DNA of 8,390 bases. Origin: JBBCJT01 sp037190665. Lineage in GTDB: Bacteria > Pseudomonadota > Alphaproteobacteria > Acetobacterales > Acetobacteraceae. Both the position numbers and the translations under genes were made by a program. Shown here piece after piece: positions 1-5,323 of this stretch (positions are counted from its first letter, which is position 1; each line of letters starts with the position of its first letter). The stretch lies in assembly GCA_037190665.1 (NCBI GenBank), contig JBBCJT010000194.1, forward strand, positions 1 to 8,390. The letters are read 5' to 3'. Under the pieces are notes generated by a model. It did no database searches and was not told the DNA's origin. It saw only the letters and a program-made list of their open reading frames with translations.

Positions 1-68
1 ACGATTGTTGTGGGGGAGTGGGGTCTGCCGACCGATTTGACCGAAGGTCCCCTAAAGGAATCCCGGAT

Positions 69-89
69 CCAAGGGCCGGTGGCCCTTGG
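69..89. terminator. perfect 9-bp hairpin (CCAAGGGCC / GGCCCTTGG)
   Basis: CCAAGGGCC at 69-77 pairs perfectly with GGCCCTTGG at 81-89 across a 3-nt loop (GGT). It lies about 35 bp beyond the stop codon of the minus-strand binding-protein gene and follows a second hairpin at 101-123, so the pair probably terminates or protects that transcript. There is no obvious U tract, so classical intrinsic termination is uncertain. Similar GC-rich hairpins are often dispersed after genes in alphaproteobacteria, so it may instead be one copy of a palindromic repeat. Confidence 0.5.
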
Positions 90-100
90 TGGGGAGAGCG

Positions 101-123
101 CGAGAGGGGCAAAGCCCCTCTCG
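101..123. terminator. perfect 10-bp hairpin directly after the binding-protein stop
   Basis: CGAGAGGGGC (101-110) and GCCCCTCTCG (114-123) form a perfect 10-bp stem with an AAA loop (UUU in the minus-strand RNA). On the minus strand the stem begins 2 nt after the TGA stop at 128-126. Position and strength suggest a 3' end or terminator for the minus-strand gene. It lacks a following U run, so RNA stabilisation or a dispersed-repeat origin are alternatives. Confidence 0.6.
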
Positions 124-125
124 TC

Positions 126-1163
126 TCAGCGCAGCGGCGGAGCGAAGTGCAGGCCGCCCTTGTCCCACAGCCGGTTCAGTCCGCGCGGCAGCCCCATCGG
201 CTCCACGTTGCGCGTCCACATCTCGCCGTAGTTGCCGACCGCCTTCACCGCGTTCGCGGCCCAAGCCCGATCGAGGCCCATGGACGGGCCGATATCGCCT
301 TCCGCGCCCAGCAGCCGGCGGATGTCGGGGTTGGTGGAGCCGGCGAGCTTGTCCACGTCCGCACCCGTCACCTCGAGCTGTTCGGCGGCGAGCAGCGCGA
401 GCTGCGTCCAGCGCACGATGTCGAACCACGCGTCGTCGCCCTTGCGGATGAAGGCGCCGAGAGGCTCCATCGTGATCACCTCCGGCAGCACGACGAATTC
501 CTCCGGCTTGGTCTGGCGGAAGCGGAAGCCCGACAGGCCGGTGACGTCGCGCGTGAACACGTCGCAGCGGCCGGACAGGAACGCCGCCTGGATCTGGTTG
601 GGATCGTCGATCACCACGGGGGTGAAGCTGCCGCCGTTCTTGCGGAACCAGTCCTGCAGGATGACCTCGGTGGTCGAACCGGGCGGCACGCAGATCGTCG
701 CGCCGTCGATCTCCTTCAGGCTCTTCACGTTCAGCGCGGTGCGCAGCATGAAGCCCTGGCCGCTGAAGTAGTTGGTGGCCGCGAAGATCAGGCCCAGCCG
801 CGTCTCGCGCGTGGTGATCCAGGTGGTGCTGCCGAAGAGCACGTCGACCTCACCGCTCTGCACGGCCGGGAAGCGGGTCAGTCCGGTGACGGGGCGGACA
901 TGGATCTTCGCCGGATCGCCGAAGATCGCGGCGGCGAGCGCGTGGCACGAATCCACGTCGAGGCCGTGCCAGACGCCCTGCGCGTCGGGGAAGGAGAAGG
1001 GCGGGTTGTCGCCCTGCATGCCGCAGACGATGTGACCCCGCGCGCGCACCGCCTCCAGCGTCGGGCTGCGCGTCGGCGCCTGCGGCTGCTGTGCCACCGC
1101 GGCCGCCATCTGGACCACCATGCCAGCCACGACCGCGAGGCCGAACGCCCTTCGTGTCCGCAT
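126..1163 (-). CDS. amino-acid ABC transporter periplasmic substrate-binding protein (AapJ/BztA-like)
   Basis: Probable periplasmic binding protein of a polar amino-acid ABC importer, 345 residues, the usual length for the AapJ/BztA group. An N-terminal signal peptide is visible: MRTRR, then a hydrophobic stretch, with a likely cleavage after AVA (residue 24). The mature protein begins with the family pattern of a predicted helix (TLEAVRARG), then GDNPPFSF (about 51-58), the DVDSCHALAAAIFGD segment (about 69-83), and a stretch from RFPAVQSGEVDVLFG through TTRETRLGL to YFSGQGFMLR; these match the extracellular solute-binding family 3 fold. Cys47 and Cys73 are candidates for a disulfide. The ATG at 1163 is preceded by a strong AAGGAGGG (1171-1178) at 7-nt spacing. 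No permease or ATPase gene lies in the window, so it is either an orphan binding protein or separated from its transporter. The ligand is not predictable beyond amino acids. Divergent from the phosphodiesterase gene. Confidence 0.92.
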   Translation of the reverse strand: MRTRRAFGLAVVAGMVVQMAAAVAQQPQAPTRSPTLEAVRARGHIVCGMQGDNPPFSFPDAQGVWHGLDVDSCHALAAAIFGDPAKIHVRPVTGLTRFPAVQSGEVDVLFGSTTWITTRETRLGLIFAATNYFSGQGFMLRTALNVKSLKEIDGATICVPPGSTTEVILQDWFRKNGGSFTPVVIDDPNQIQAAFLSGRCDVFTRDVTGLSGFRFRQTKPEEFVVLPEVITMEPLGAFIRKGDDAWFDIVRWTQLALLAAEQLEVTGADVDKLAGSTNPDIRRLLGAEGDIGPSMGLDRAWAANAVKAVGNYGEMWTRNVEPMGLPRGLNRLWDKGGLHFAPPLR

Positions 1164-1192
1164 CCTTCGTCCCTCCTTGTTGCGATGCTGGT

Positions 1193-1221
1193 TCTATGCG
1201 CGCCTGTGCCGGCGCGGGCAA
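1193..1221 (-). promoter_or_regulatory. candidate promoter of the binding-protein gene
   Basis: Read on the minus strand, TTGCCC (1221-1216) is followed after 17 nt by CATAGA (1198-1193), a moderate match to a sigma-70-type -35/-10 pair. Transcription would start near 1186 and leave a short leader containing the AAGGAGGG ribosome-binding site. Prediction by eye only. Confidence 0.4.
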
Positions 1222-1233
1222 CGCGGGGGCCGG

Positions 1234-1262
1234 CTGGCAGGCAGGTCGGGCCGGTGTAGCCT
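1234..1262 (+). promoter_or_regulatory. candidate promoter of the phosphodiesterase gene
   Basis: CTGGCA (1234-1239), a 17-nt spacer, then TAGCCT (1257-1262) resembles a -35/-10 pair and would start transcription near 1269, about 22 nt before the GTG start. It is back-to-back with the candidate minus-strand promoter, so both genes would be controlled from a 127-bp region. Confidence 0.4.
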
Positions 1263-1290
1263 GCGCCGCACACAGCAATCGGAGCAGCGC

Positions 1291-2184
1291 GTGCCGCGGC
1301 AGGATTTCGACCTGGAGGGCCATCGCGGCGCGCGCTGGCTGCATCCGGAGAACACGCTGGAGGGCTTCCGCGCGACGATCGCGATCGGCGTGACGACGCT
1401 GGAGACCGATGTCGCGATGACGGCCGACGGCGTGGCGGTGGCGCATCATGATCCGCATCTCAATCCGGACATCACGCGCGGGCCGGACAGGGCGTTCCTG
1501 TCCGCGCGTGGCCCGGCGATCCGCACGCTGAGCTTCGCGGAGCTGCAGCGCTACGATGTCGGCCGCATCCGGCCCGGCAGCAACTACGCGCGCAGCTATC
1601 CCGACCAGCGCGGGCAGGACGGCGTGCGCATCCCGACCCTCGCGGACATGTTCGCGCTCGATGACCGGGTCCGCTTCAACACGGAGATCAAGACTTTCCC
1701 GAAGGAGCCGGGCCTGACCGCGCCGCCGGAGCAGATGGCCGAAGCCGTCCTTGCGGCGGCAGCGCGCACCGGTGCGACCGGGCGGCTGGTGATCCAGTCC
1801 TTCGACTGGCGCAACGTGCGCCACGTTGCCCGCGTCGCGCCTGCCGTGGCCCGCGCCTACCTGACGAGCGCCGCCACGGCGAAGGAAGCGCGGCTGTGGT
1901 GGGACGGCCCCTCGGCCGAGGATTTCGGCGGATCGGTGCCCCGCGCGGTCGCTGCCGAGGGCGCCGGCGTGACATGGGCTCCGGACTGGCAGAGCCTCAC
2001 CGAGGAGCTGGTGGCCGAGGCGCACGGGCTCGGCCTGAGGGTGGTGCCCTGGACCGTGAACGCCGAGGCCGACATGGCGCGGCTGATCGGCTGGGGCGTG
2101 GACGGGCTGATCACGGACCGGCCCGACCTCGGCCGCACTGCACTCGTCGCCGCCGGTTTGCCGTTGCCGCCGCGCGCCGGCTGA
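1291..2184 (+). CDS. glycerophosphodiester phosphodiesterase (GDPD family)
   Basis: Hydrolyses glycerophosphodiesters to an alcohol and glycerol-3-phosphate (family knowledge). The TIM-barrel GDPD signature is complete: EGHRGAR with catalytic His11, PENT at 19-22, LETD with Glu38 and Asp40 (metal ligands), AHHDPHLN with the second catalytic His53, NTEIKTFP with Glu132 and Lys134, a VIQSFDW strand, and a C-terminal WGVDGLITDRPDL. The GTG at 1291 is chosen because GGAG (1281-1284) sits 6 nt upstream and the motif-bearing strand begins right after; the open frame runs back to 1120 but that extension is Arg-rich, lacks a signal peptide and overlaps the divergent gene. The product is 297 residues, normal for the family, and predicted cytoplasmic from this start. 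The physiological substrate is not evident, because no glycerol-phosphate transporter gene adjoins it. Confidence 0.93.
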   Translation: MPRQDFDLEGHRGARWLHPENTLEGFRATIAIGVTTLETDVAMTADGVAVAHHDPHLNPDITRGPDRAFLSARGPAIRTLSFAELQRYDVGRIRPGSNYARSYPDQRGQDGVRIPTLADMFALDDRVRFNTEIKTFPKEPGLTAPPEQMAEAVLAAAARTGATGRLVIQSFDWRNVRHVARVAPAVARAYLTSAATAKEARLWWDGPSAEDFGGSVPRAVAAEGAGVTWAPDWQSLTEELVAEAHGLGLRVVPWTVNAEADMARLIGWGVDGLITDRPDLGRTALVAAGLPLPPRAG

Positions 2185-2197
2185 TACCGCCGGGTCG

Positions 2198-2218
2198 TGC
2201 CGATGAATTTCATCGGCA
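2198..2218 (+). terminator. 9-bp hairpin after the phosphodiesterase gene
   Basis: TGCCGATGA (2198-2206) and TCATCGGCA (2210-2218) form a perfect 9-bp stem with an ATT loop, starting 14 nt after the stop codon at 2184. This is the best transcription terminator candidate for the gene, although no T tract follows. It is less GC-rich than, and distinct in sequence from, the composite repeat that begins about 45 bp later. Confidence 0.5.
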
Positions 2219-2399
2219 GGCGCGTGATGTCCGCGTGCAGGGTCGGTGTTCGCTGCCCTACCGGGAGAGCCTTGCGCAACGGCCGCGACGCTTCTCCCTC
2301 TCCCGGTTGCGGAAGAGGGCCGGGGTGAGGGTGCCTCCACCAGCGGCGCGACGAGGTTTCGCCTCCACATAAACCCCCTCACCCTGTCCCTCTCCCACC

Positions 2400-2420
2400 G
2401 GGCGCAGGGCGCAGGGCGCA
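2400..2420 (+). repeat. three tandem copies of GGGCGCA
   Basis: GGGCGCA occurs three times head to tail at 2400-2406, 2407-2413 and 2414-2420, at the outer edge of one arm of composite repeat copy 1. The opposite arm (2543-2566 and following bases) carries only a single unit at the same place, so this is most simply a local slippage expansion. Confidence 0.85.
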
Positions 2421-2566
2421 GGGCAATCGCATATGGAAATTTGCGGGCGGAAGACGGGGCGAGAACGACCTGATTTCGATTTGCCGAACGCGAAGAATAT
2501 TGGTCTTCGACTTCCCCATCTGGCCACGCGACCGAGGGCAGGTTCCATATGCGATTGCCCTGCGCC
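2415..2566. repeat. 24-bp perfect inverted repeat flanking about 104 bp
   Basis: The arm at 2415-2438 (beginning GGCGCAGGGCAATCGC and ending ATATGGAA) is the exact reverse complement of 2543-2566. The 104-bp loop is comparatively AT-rich and holds no recognisable gene. A shorter version of the same arm pair (16 bp) occurs at 5013-5028 and 5122-5137 with a 93-bp loop, showing that the arm is a repeated module rather than a chance palindrome. Confidence 0.9.
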
Positions 2567-2615
2567 CGGCGGGAGAGGGGACGTTGCGTGACGGTCCTCG
2601 CCTTCTGCCTCTCGT

Positions 2616-2651
2616 CAGTCTCGCGTGTCCGTTCAGTCCCGCGTGTCCCGT
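2616..2651 (+). repeat. 18-bp tandem duplication
   Basis: CAGTCTCGCGTGTCCGTT at 2616-2633 is followed immediately by CAGTCCCGCGTGTCCCGT at 2634-2651, two 18-bp units with few differences. It lies between composite repeat copy 1 and the possible terminator of the minus-strand gene. No function can be assigned. Confidence 0.75.
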
Positions 2652-2654
2652 CCC

Positions 2655-2685
2655 CCCCTTCGCTCCCCGCCTTCGGAGGAAGGGG
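2655..2685 (-). terminator. possible terminator of the unrecognised minus-strand gene
   Basis: CCCCTTC (2655-2661) pairs with GAAGGGG (2679-2685), and inside it CTCC (2663-2666) pairs with GGAG (2675-2678), giving an 11-bp stem with a one-base bulge. It starts 33 bp beyond the stop codon of the gene at 2719-3462 on the minus strand. No U tract follows, so it is only a candidate. Confidence 0.4.
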
Positions 2686-2718
2686 CCAGAACGAGCGGGC
2701 CCTGCGGATCAGAAAGCC

Positions 2719-3462
2719 CTACCCCGCAGCCGCGGCCCGCGTGCCGGCGCACGGGCTCAGCCAGAGCGGCACCGGCCGGCGCACCGGGAACGGATTGCGC
2801 GCGGGCACAGCCGGGACCGGGGCGCCCTCCGCCTCCTCCTCGAGGAAGTTCGCCCGCGGGTTCGCGCGCGCCAGAAGCTCGCGCAGCTTGGGATCGACGC
2901 CGCCGCCATCGGTGATCAGGCGCTCCATCGGCGCGAAGTATTCGTGCGGGTGCGGCGTCTGGGTGGCCGCGAAGCCGGCGTAGTGATCCATCTTGAGGCC
3001 ATAGAGGACGCGCACGTCGCGCACCGGCAGGATCAGCGCCTGCACCGGCGGGTAGCGCAGGATGCCGGTGACCTGCCAGCGCGGCGTGGGATCGCCCGGC
3101 TGGACCGGCGCGAGCAGCCACGGCACCGGGCACACCGCGAGCAGCGACTGTGTGCTGGGGGCGAAGCGGAAGCGCTTGTCGAGCAGGTTCGCGAGCGTCG
3201 AGCACGCCTCGACCGCGAAGATGTCCACGAACGGGTCCGCCGGCGTGCCGTTGAAATGCAGCCACAGTCCATCCGGCAGGGTGCGCATCCGGTCGCTGCC
3301 GGGAAACCTCAGATACGGGTGGCACATGCCGTGTTCGTCGCCGGGCCGCCCCCGCAGCCATGAATCGGGCCCCTTCCGCGGTTCGCGGAAGCCGGGGGGA
3401 CGCTGCGGCCACCGGCGGAGACTCGTTCGGACCAATGCATCGAGAACCATGCGCGCTCGCAC
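2719..3462 (-). CDS. hypothetical protein, 247 residues
   Basis: I do not recognise the family. The GTG at 3462 is favoured because GGAGAGGAGG lies just upstream on the minus strand, 4 nt from the start; ATG codons at 3450 and 3327 are alternatives. The first 45 residues are Arg/Pro-rich and may be poorly conserved. The core (about 46-195) looks like a folded soluble domain: MCHPYLRFPGSDRMRTLPDG, then WLHFNGTPADPFVDIFAVE, a segment LANLLDKRFRFAP, a hydrophobic CPVPWLLAPV, RYPPVQALILPVRDVRVLYG and HPHEYFAPMERLITDGGG. The last 40 residues are Pro/Ala-rich, with a short acidic run (EEEAEG). No signal peptide and no convincing membrane segment. Its codon composition is as GC-rich as its neighbours. 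It sits between the two inverted composite repeats and is transcribed away from the ChpT-like gene. Function unknown. Confidence 0.72.
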   Translation of the reverse strand: MRARMVLDALVRTSLRRWPQRPPGFREPRKGPDSWLRGRPGDEHGMCHPYLRFPGSDRMRTLPDGLWLHFNGTPADPFVDIFAVEACSTLANLLDKRFRFAPSTQSLLAVCPVPWLLAPVQPGDPTPRWQVTGILRYPPVQALILPVRDVRVLYGLKMDHYAGFAATQTPHPHEYFAPMERLITDGGGVDPKLRELLARANPRANFLEEEAEGAPVPAVPARNPFPVRRPVPLWLSPCAGTRAAAAG

Positions 3463-3885
3463 GGCGCCTCCTCTCCTGAGGTCGCCATCAGCAACCTATG
3501 ATAGAAATACTTTATAACAGCTAGCGGAAAAGAGGTGTCCTGTCAGCGGATATTCACGTTATCGCAATGGGTTAGCGGATGTCGGCGCGGCAGGACGCTT
3601 CAGGGCCTCCGCCGAGCCGGCAGCAGTGTCGGGCCTGCCCGAAAGCAGAATCCGCTTATGAGTCATTTGAATTACTTGCGGGGTATTGCATGAAGCCCCC
3701 GTTAACGAGCAAAAATCTATCCGCTCGCAAACCATTCCTCTTTGGGTACATGCAGCGCCCGGCCTTCTTGTATCCTGTCACGCGATCGTGACCCGATATT
3801 TCGTGCGTACCGGCGCCCCCGACACGGGCGTTTCACCGGAAGGCCGGCAGGATCGCCCGGGTTCATGCCCGCCGAGGGAGGACAC
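3463..3885. promoter_or_regulatory. AT-rich divergent intergenic region
   Basis: No gene is supported in these roughly 420 bp between two divergently transcribed genes. Parts (about 3490-3580 and 3655-3800) are clearly richer in A and T than anything else in the window. On the minus strand TTATAA (3517-3512) and TATCAT (3503-3498) are possible -10 elements for the unrecognised gene, but no good -35 partner at 17 nt is seen. AGCGGA occurs at 3523-3528, 3545-3550 and 3574-3579, and its complement TCCGCT at 3651-3656 and 3720-3725. A 16-bp imperfect palindrome with GTCACG/CGTGAC arms lies at 3777-3792. These are candidates for operator sites only; the regulators are unknown. Confidence 0.45.
3777..3792. 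promoter_or_regulatory. short inverted repeat, possible operator
   Basis: GTCACG (3777-3782) and CGTGAC (3787-3792) are separated by CGAT. The site lies about 95 bp before the TTG start of the ChpT-like gene, inside the AT-rich region, which would suit a dimeric repressor or activator site. A 6-bp inverted repeat can also arise by chance. Confidence 0.25.
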
Positions 3886-4419
3886 TTGGACGACACGGCC
3901 GATCTGCATCTCGCCGACCACGTCGCGGCCGCGGTGTGCGACGCGATCGCCGCGAGGCTGTGGACCACCACCGATCCCGCCGCGCTGGACCGGTACCTGC
4001 GTCTGCTGCGGCTGGTCTGGGCCGGAGAGACGACGCCGCTCACGGGCCGCGAACTCGACGCTTTCGCCGCGGAAGCGGCGGGACGTGGAGTGCTGCGTCT
4101 CGCCCCGCACCTGACAGAGGCCACGTTCCCTCCCGGGCTCGCGCGCCCCCTGCTCGCGCTCACTGTCGGGCTGGCACCGCATCTGCCGCCCTCCACCACG
4201 GTGGCCGTGGCTGGCGATCCGGCCGTACATATCGTGCTCACGCCGGACGGGCCGGGGGCAGCCTGGCCATCGGCACTGACGGCAGCATTCGGCGCCACCT
4301 GCGACACCGGCCCGGTTGCCTATGCGCTCAAGGTCGCCCGCGCCGCCGGCTGGCGGCCGCAGCTTCTGCTCGGCGCCGGTTCGGGCCCTCCGCCGTTGCT
4401 GCTCGCTGCTTCATCCTGA
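3886..4419 (+). CDS. small protein resembling histidine phosphotransferase ChpT, probably degenerate
   Basis: A 177-residue protein if it starts at the TTG at 3886, chosen because GAGGGAGGA (3874-3882) lies 3 nt upstream; an ATG at 3865 is possible but has a poorer site. By eye the order of segments resembles alphaproteobacterial ChpT, which passes phosphate from CckA to CtrA: a short helix (VAAAVCDAIAARL), a second helix (ALDRYLRLLRLVWAG), a GREL segment, then a pseudo-ATPase-like part with RPLLALTVGLAPHLP, VAVAG, DGPGAAWP and GPVAYALKVARAAGW. The LCHD histidine motif of ChpT is absent; the nearest sequence is VCDAI with no His after the Cys, and the first helices are short. If the resemblance is real it cannot act as a normal phosphotransferase and may be a decoy or a decayed paralogue. 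No signal peptide. It overlaps the convergent MAPEG gene by 9 bp. Confidence 0.6.
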   Translation: MDDTADLHLADHVAAAVCDAIAARLWTTTDPAALDRYLRLLRLVWAGETTPLTGRELDAFAAEAAGRGVLRLAPHLTEATFPPGLARPLLALTVGLAPHLPPSTTVAVAGDPAVHIVLTPDGPGAAWPSALTAAFGATCDTGPVAYALKVARAAGWRPQLLLGAGSGPPPLLLAASS

Positions 4420-4914
4420 CCAGACCAGCACCGTCGCCGCACAGGCGGCCGCGTTGGCGGCGAAGCTCGCCGCCATGCCCGGCGCGCGCAGGATCGGCGC
4501 GGCGAGATAGCCCAGCCAGAACGCCAGCCGGGCGACCGCGAACACCCCGCCGAGGGCGAGGATCCCCGGCACCCCCGCAGCCGGCGCGCCCGCGGCCCAG
4601 GCGGGCAGGAACACCGCGAACGGCAGCAACTGCTCGACCGTGTTGGCGATGCAGCGCTGGTTCACCCGCAGCAGCCGCCCGTCGCCGCCCTGTGTGGGAT
4701 CGATCGCGCCGGTCAGGAACCGCAACCCCGCCTGCGTCAGCGTCATCGCCAGCAGCACCGCCGCGGCCGGCATCAGCGCACCGAAGGCGAGCCCGATCCG
4801 CACCGCCATGGAGTTCGCGCCCGGGTCCGCCGGGATCGCGGCCGCGAGCGTGCGCCACAGCAGCAGTGCGGCGACGATGCCCACGGCGGAAAGAAGGACG
4901 GAAAGTCCGCGCAT
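4411..4914 (-). CDS. MAPEG-family integral membrane protein
   Basis: Membrane protein of the MAPEG superfamily (membrane-associated proteins in eicosanoid and glutathione metabolism); bacterial members are often glutathione-dependent but mostly uncharacterised. The 167 residues fit the family's usual size. Four hydrophobic segments are visible at about 3-25, 37-62, 89-109 and 116-140, with a further one near 145-165. The family hallmark RVNQRCIANTVEQL lies at 83-96, followed by LPFAVFLPAW, ARLAFWLGY (128-136) and RAPGMAASFAAN (143-154). The ATG at 4914 is preferred, with AGGG 7 nt upstream; a GTG three bases earlier (4917) is possible. Its last codons overlap those of the convergent ChpT-like gene by 9 bp. 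Substrate and enzymatic activity cannot be predicted. Confidence 0.88.
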   Translation of the reverse strand: MRGLSVLLSAVGIVAALLLWRTLAAAIPADPGANSMAVRIGLAFGALMPAAAVLLAMTLTQAGLRFLTGAIDPTQGGDGRLLRVNQRCIANTVEQLLPFAVFLPAWAAGAPAAGVPGILALGGVFAVARLAFWLGYLAAPILRAPGMAASFAANAAACAATVLVWSG

Positions 4915-5012
4915 CACCGGACCCTAATCAGGTCCGCCGAGTCACGCGGATGCCGCCCGGATCGCCGTTTGCGGGAGGGCAAACGCGACCGCGCAACATC
5001 CTCTCCCGCCTT

Positions 5013-5137
5013 GCGCAGGGCAATCGCACATGGCGTTGGGGACTTCTTCCCTCCGCAGCCCTCAAGATCCGGTTCCGCCGGCCGGGGGCAATTGCATTGT
5101 CCGGAGCACAACGAGGGGCAATGCGATTGCCCTGCGC
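5013..5137. repeat. 16-bp perfect inverted repeat flanking 93 bp
   Basis: GCGCAGGGCAATCGCA (5013-5028) is the exact reverse complement of 5122-5137. The same core forms the longer 24-bp arms at 2415-2438 and 2543-2566. The right arm also contains a small self-palindrome, GGGCAAT and ATTGCCC around GCG at 5116-5132. Confidence 0.88.
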
Positions 5138-5214
5138 CCGGCAGGAGAGCGAGGGTCCCACTTGCGCGGGAGGGAGCCTCATCGTGATGCTGGCGGAGAG
5201 AACCCTCACCCCGG

Positions 5215-5238
5215 CCCTCTCCCGCAAGCGGGAGAGGG
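5215..5238 (-). terminator. strong hairpin, likely 3' end of the aldolase operon
   Basis: CCCTCTCCCGC (5215-5225) pairs perfectly with GCGGGAGAGGG (5228-5238), an 11-bp stem around AA. A second stem, CTCCCGC / GCGGGAG at 5265-5271 and 5274-5280, follows the same pattern. They lie 40-110 bp beyond the stop codon of the DUF3303 gene on the minus strand and could terminate that transcript, although they are modules of the composite repeat and lack U tracts. Confidence 0.45.
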
Positions 5239-5323
5239 AGAGATAGCGCAGCCGTTTCGCAAGGCTCCCGCAAGCGGGAGAGGGGGGAACGGCGCGGTCG
5301 CCTCGCGGGGATGTCGCCCGCTG

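Larger units (their letters stand above)
2263..2596 (-). repeat. composite palindromic repeat, copy 1
   Basis: This gene-free stretch holds several modules which, read on the minus strand, recur in the same order at about 4987-5285. From the high-coordinate end they are: a CGCAAC / CTCTCCCGCC edge (about 2596-2569); a 24-bp arm at 2566-2543; a 104-bp loop; the inverted arm at 2438-2415; a spacer; and a hairpin module (2332-2263) containing CCCTCACCCCGGCCCTCT and a 10-bp stem with one mismatch (2296-2305 with 2310-2319). The minus-strand sequence 2332-2293 matches 5202-5241 at 38 of 40 positions. The structure could fold extensively in RNA and may also act as a transcription stop between the convergent genes on either side. 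It is either a non-autonomous palindromic element of the REP/MITE type or a cluster of dispersed repeats; no coding sequence is supported inside it. Confidence 0.75.
4987..5285 (+). repeat. composite palindromic repeat, copy 2
   Basis: This gene-free stretch repeats the module order of the element at 2263-2596 in the opposite orientation. From the left: GACCG and CGCAACATC followed by CTCTCCCGCC; an arm GCGCAGGGCAATCGCA at 5013-5028; a 93-bp loop; the exact inverted arm at 5122-5137; a 64-bp spacer whose end (CCTCATCG..GCTGG..GGA) aligns with copy 1; then the CCCTCACCCCGGCCCTCT module at 5203-5220 with its hairpin, an AGCCGTTTCGCAAGGCTC part, and a second hairpin at 5265-5280. Within the loop a second partial arm (GGGGCAATTGCATTG) precedes the right arm, so modules are duplicated internally. 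The element separates the MAPEG gene from the end of the aldolase operon. It codes for nothing recognisable. Confidence 0.75.

Noticed and set aside
18..1259. Long plus-strand open frame opposite the binding-protein gene
   Set aside because: It is antisense to a clear binding-protein gene with a signal peptide and ribosome-binding site; the translation is Arg/His/Ala-rich and shows no family motif, which is usual for shadow frames in GC-rich DNA.
1120..1290. Longer N-terminus for the phosphodiesterase
   Set aside because: It would overlap the divergent gene and both promoters, and its residues are Arg-rich without a signal peptide.
2400..2580. CRISPR array
   Set aside because: The repeats are inverted arms and a 7-bp tandem run, not regularly spaced direct repeats with unique spacers, and no cas gene is present.
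2185..2718. A small gene or tRNA in the gap
   Set aside because: No cloverleaf, no ribosome-binding site with a motif-bearing frame; the open frames here come from the repeat sequences.
3579..3791. 70-residue plus-strand open frame in the AT-rich region
   Set aside because: It has no ribosome-binding site, no recognisable motif and mixed composition; treated as intergenic.
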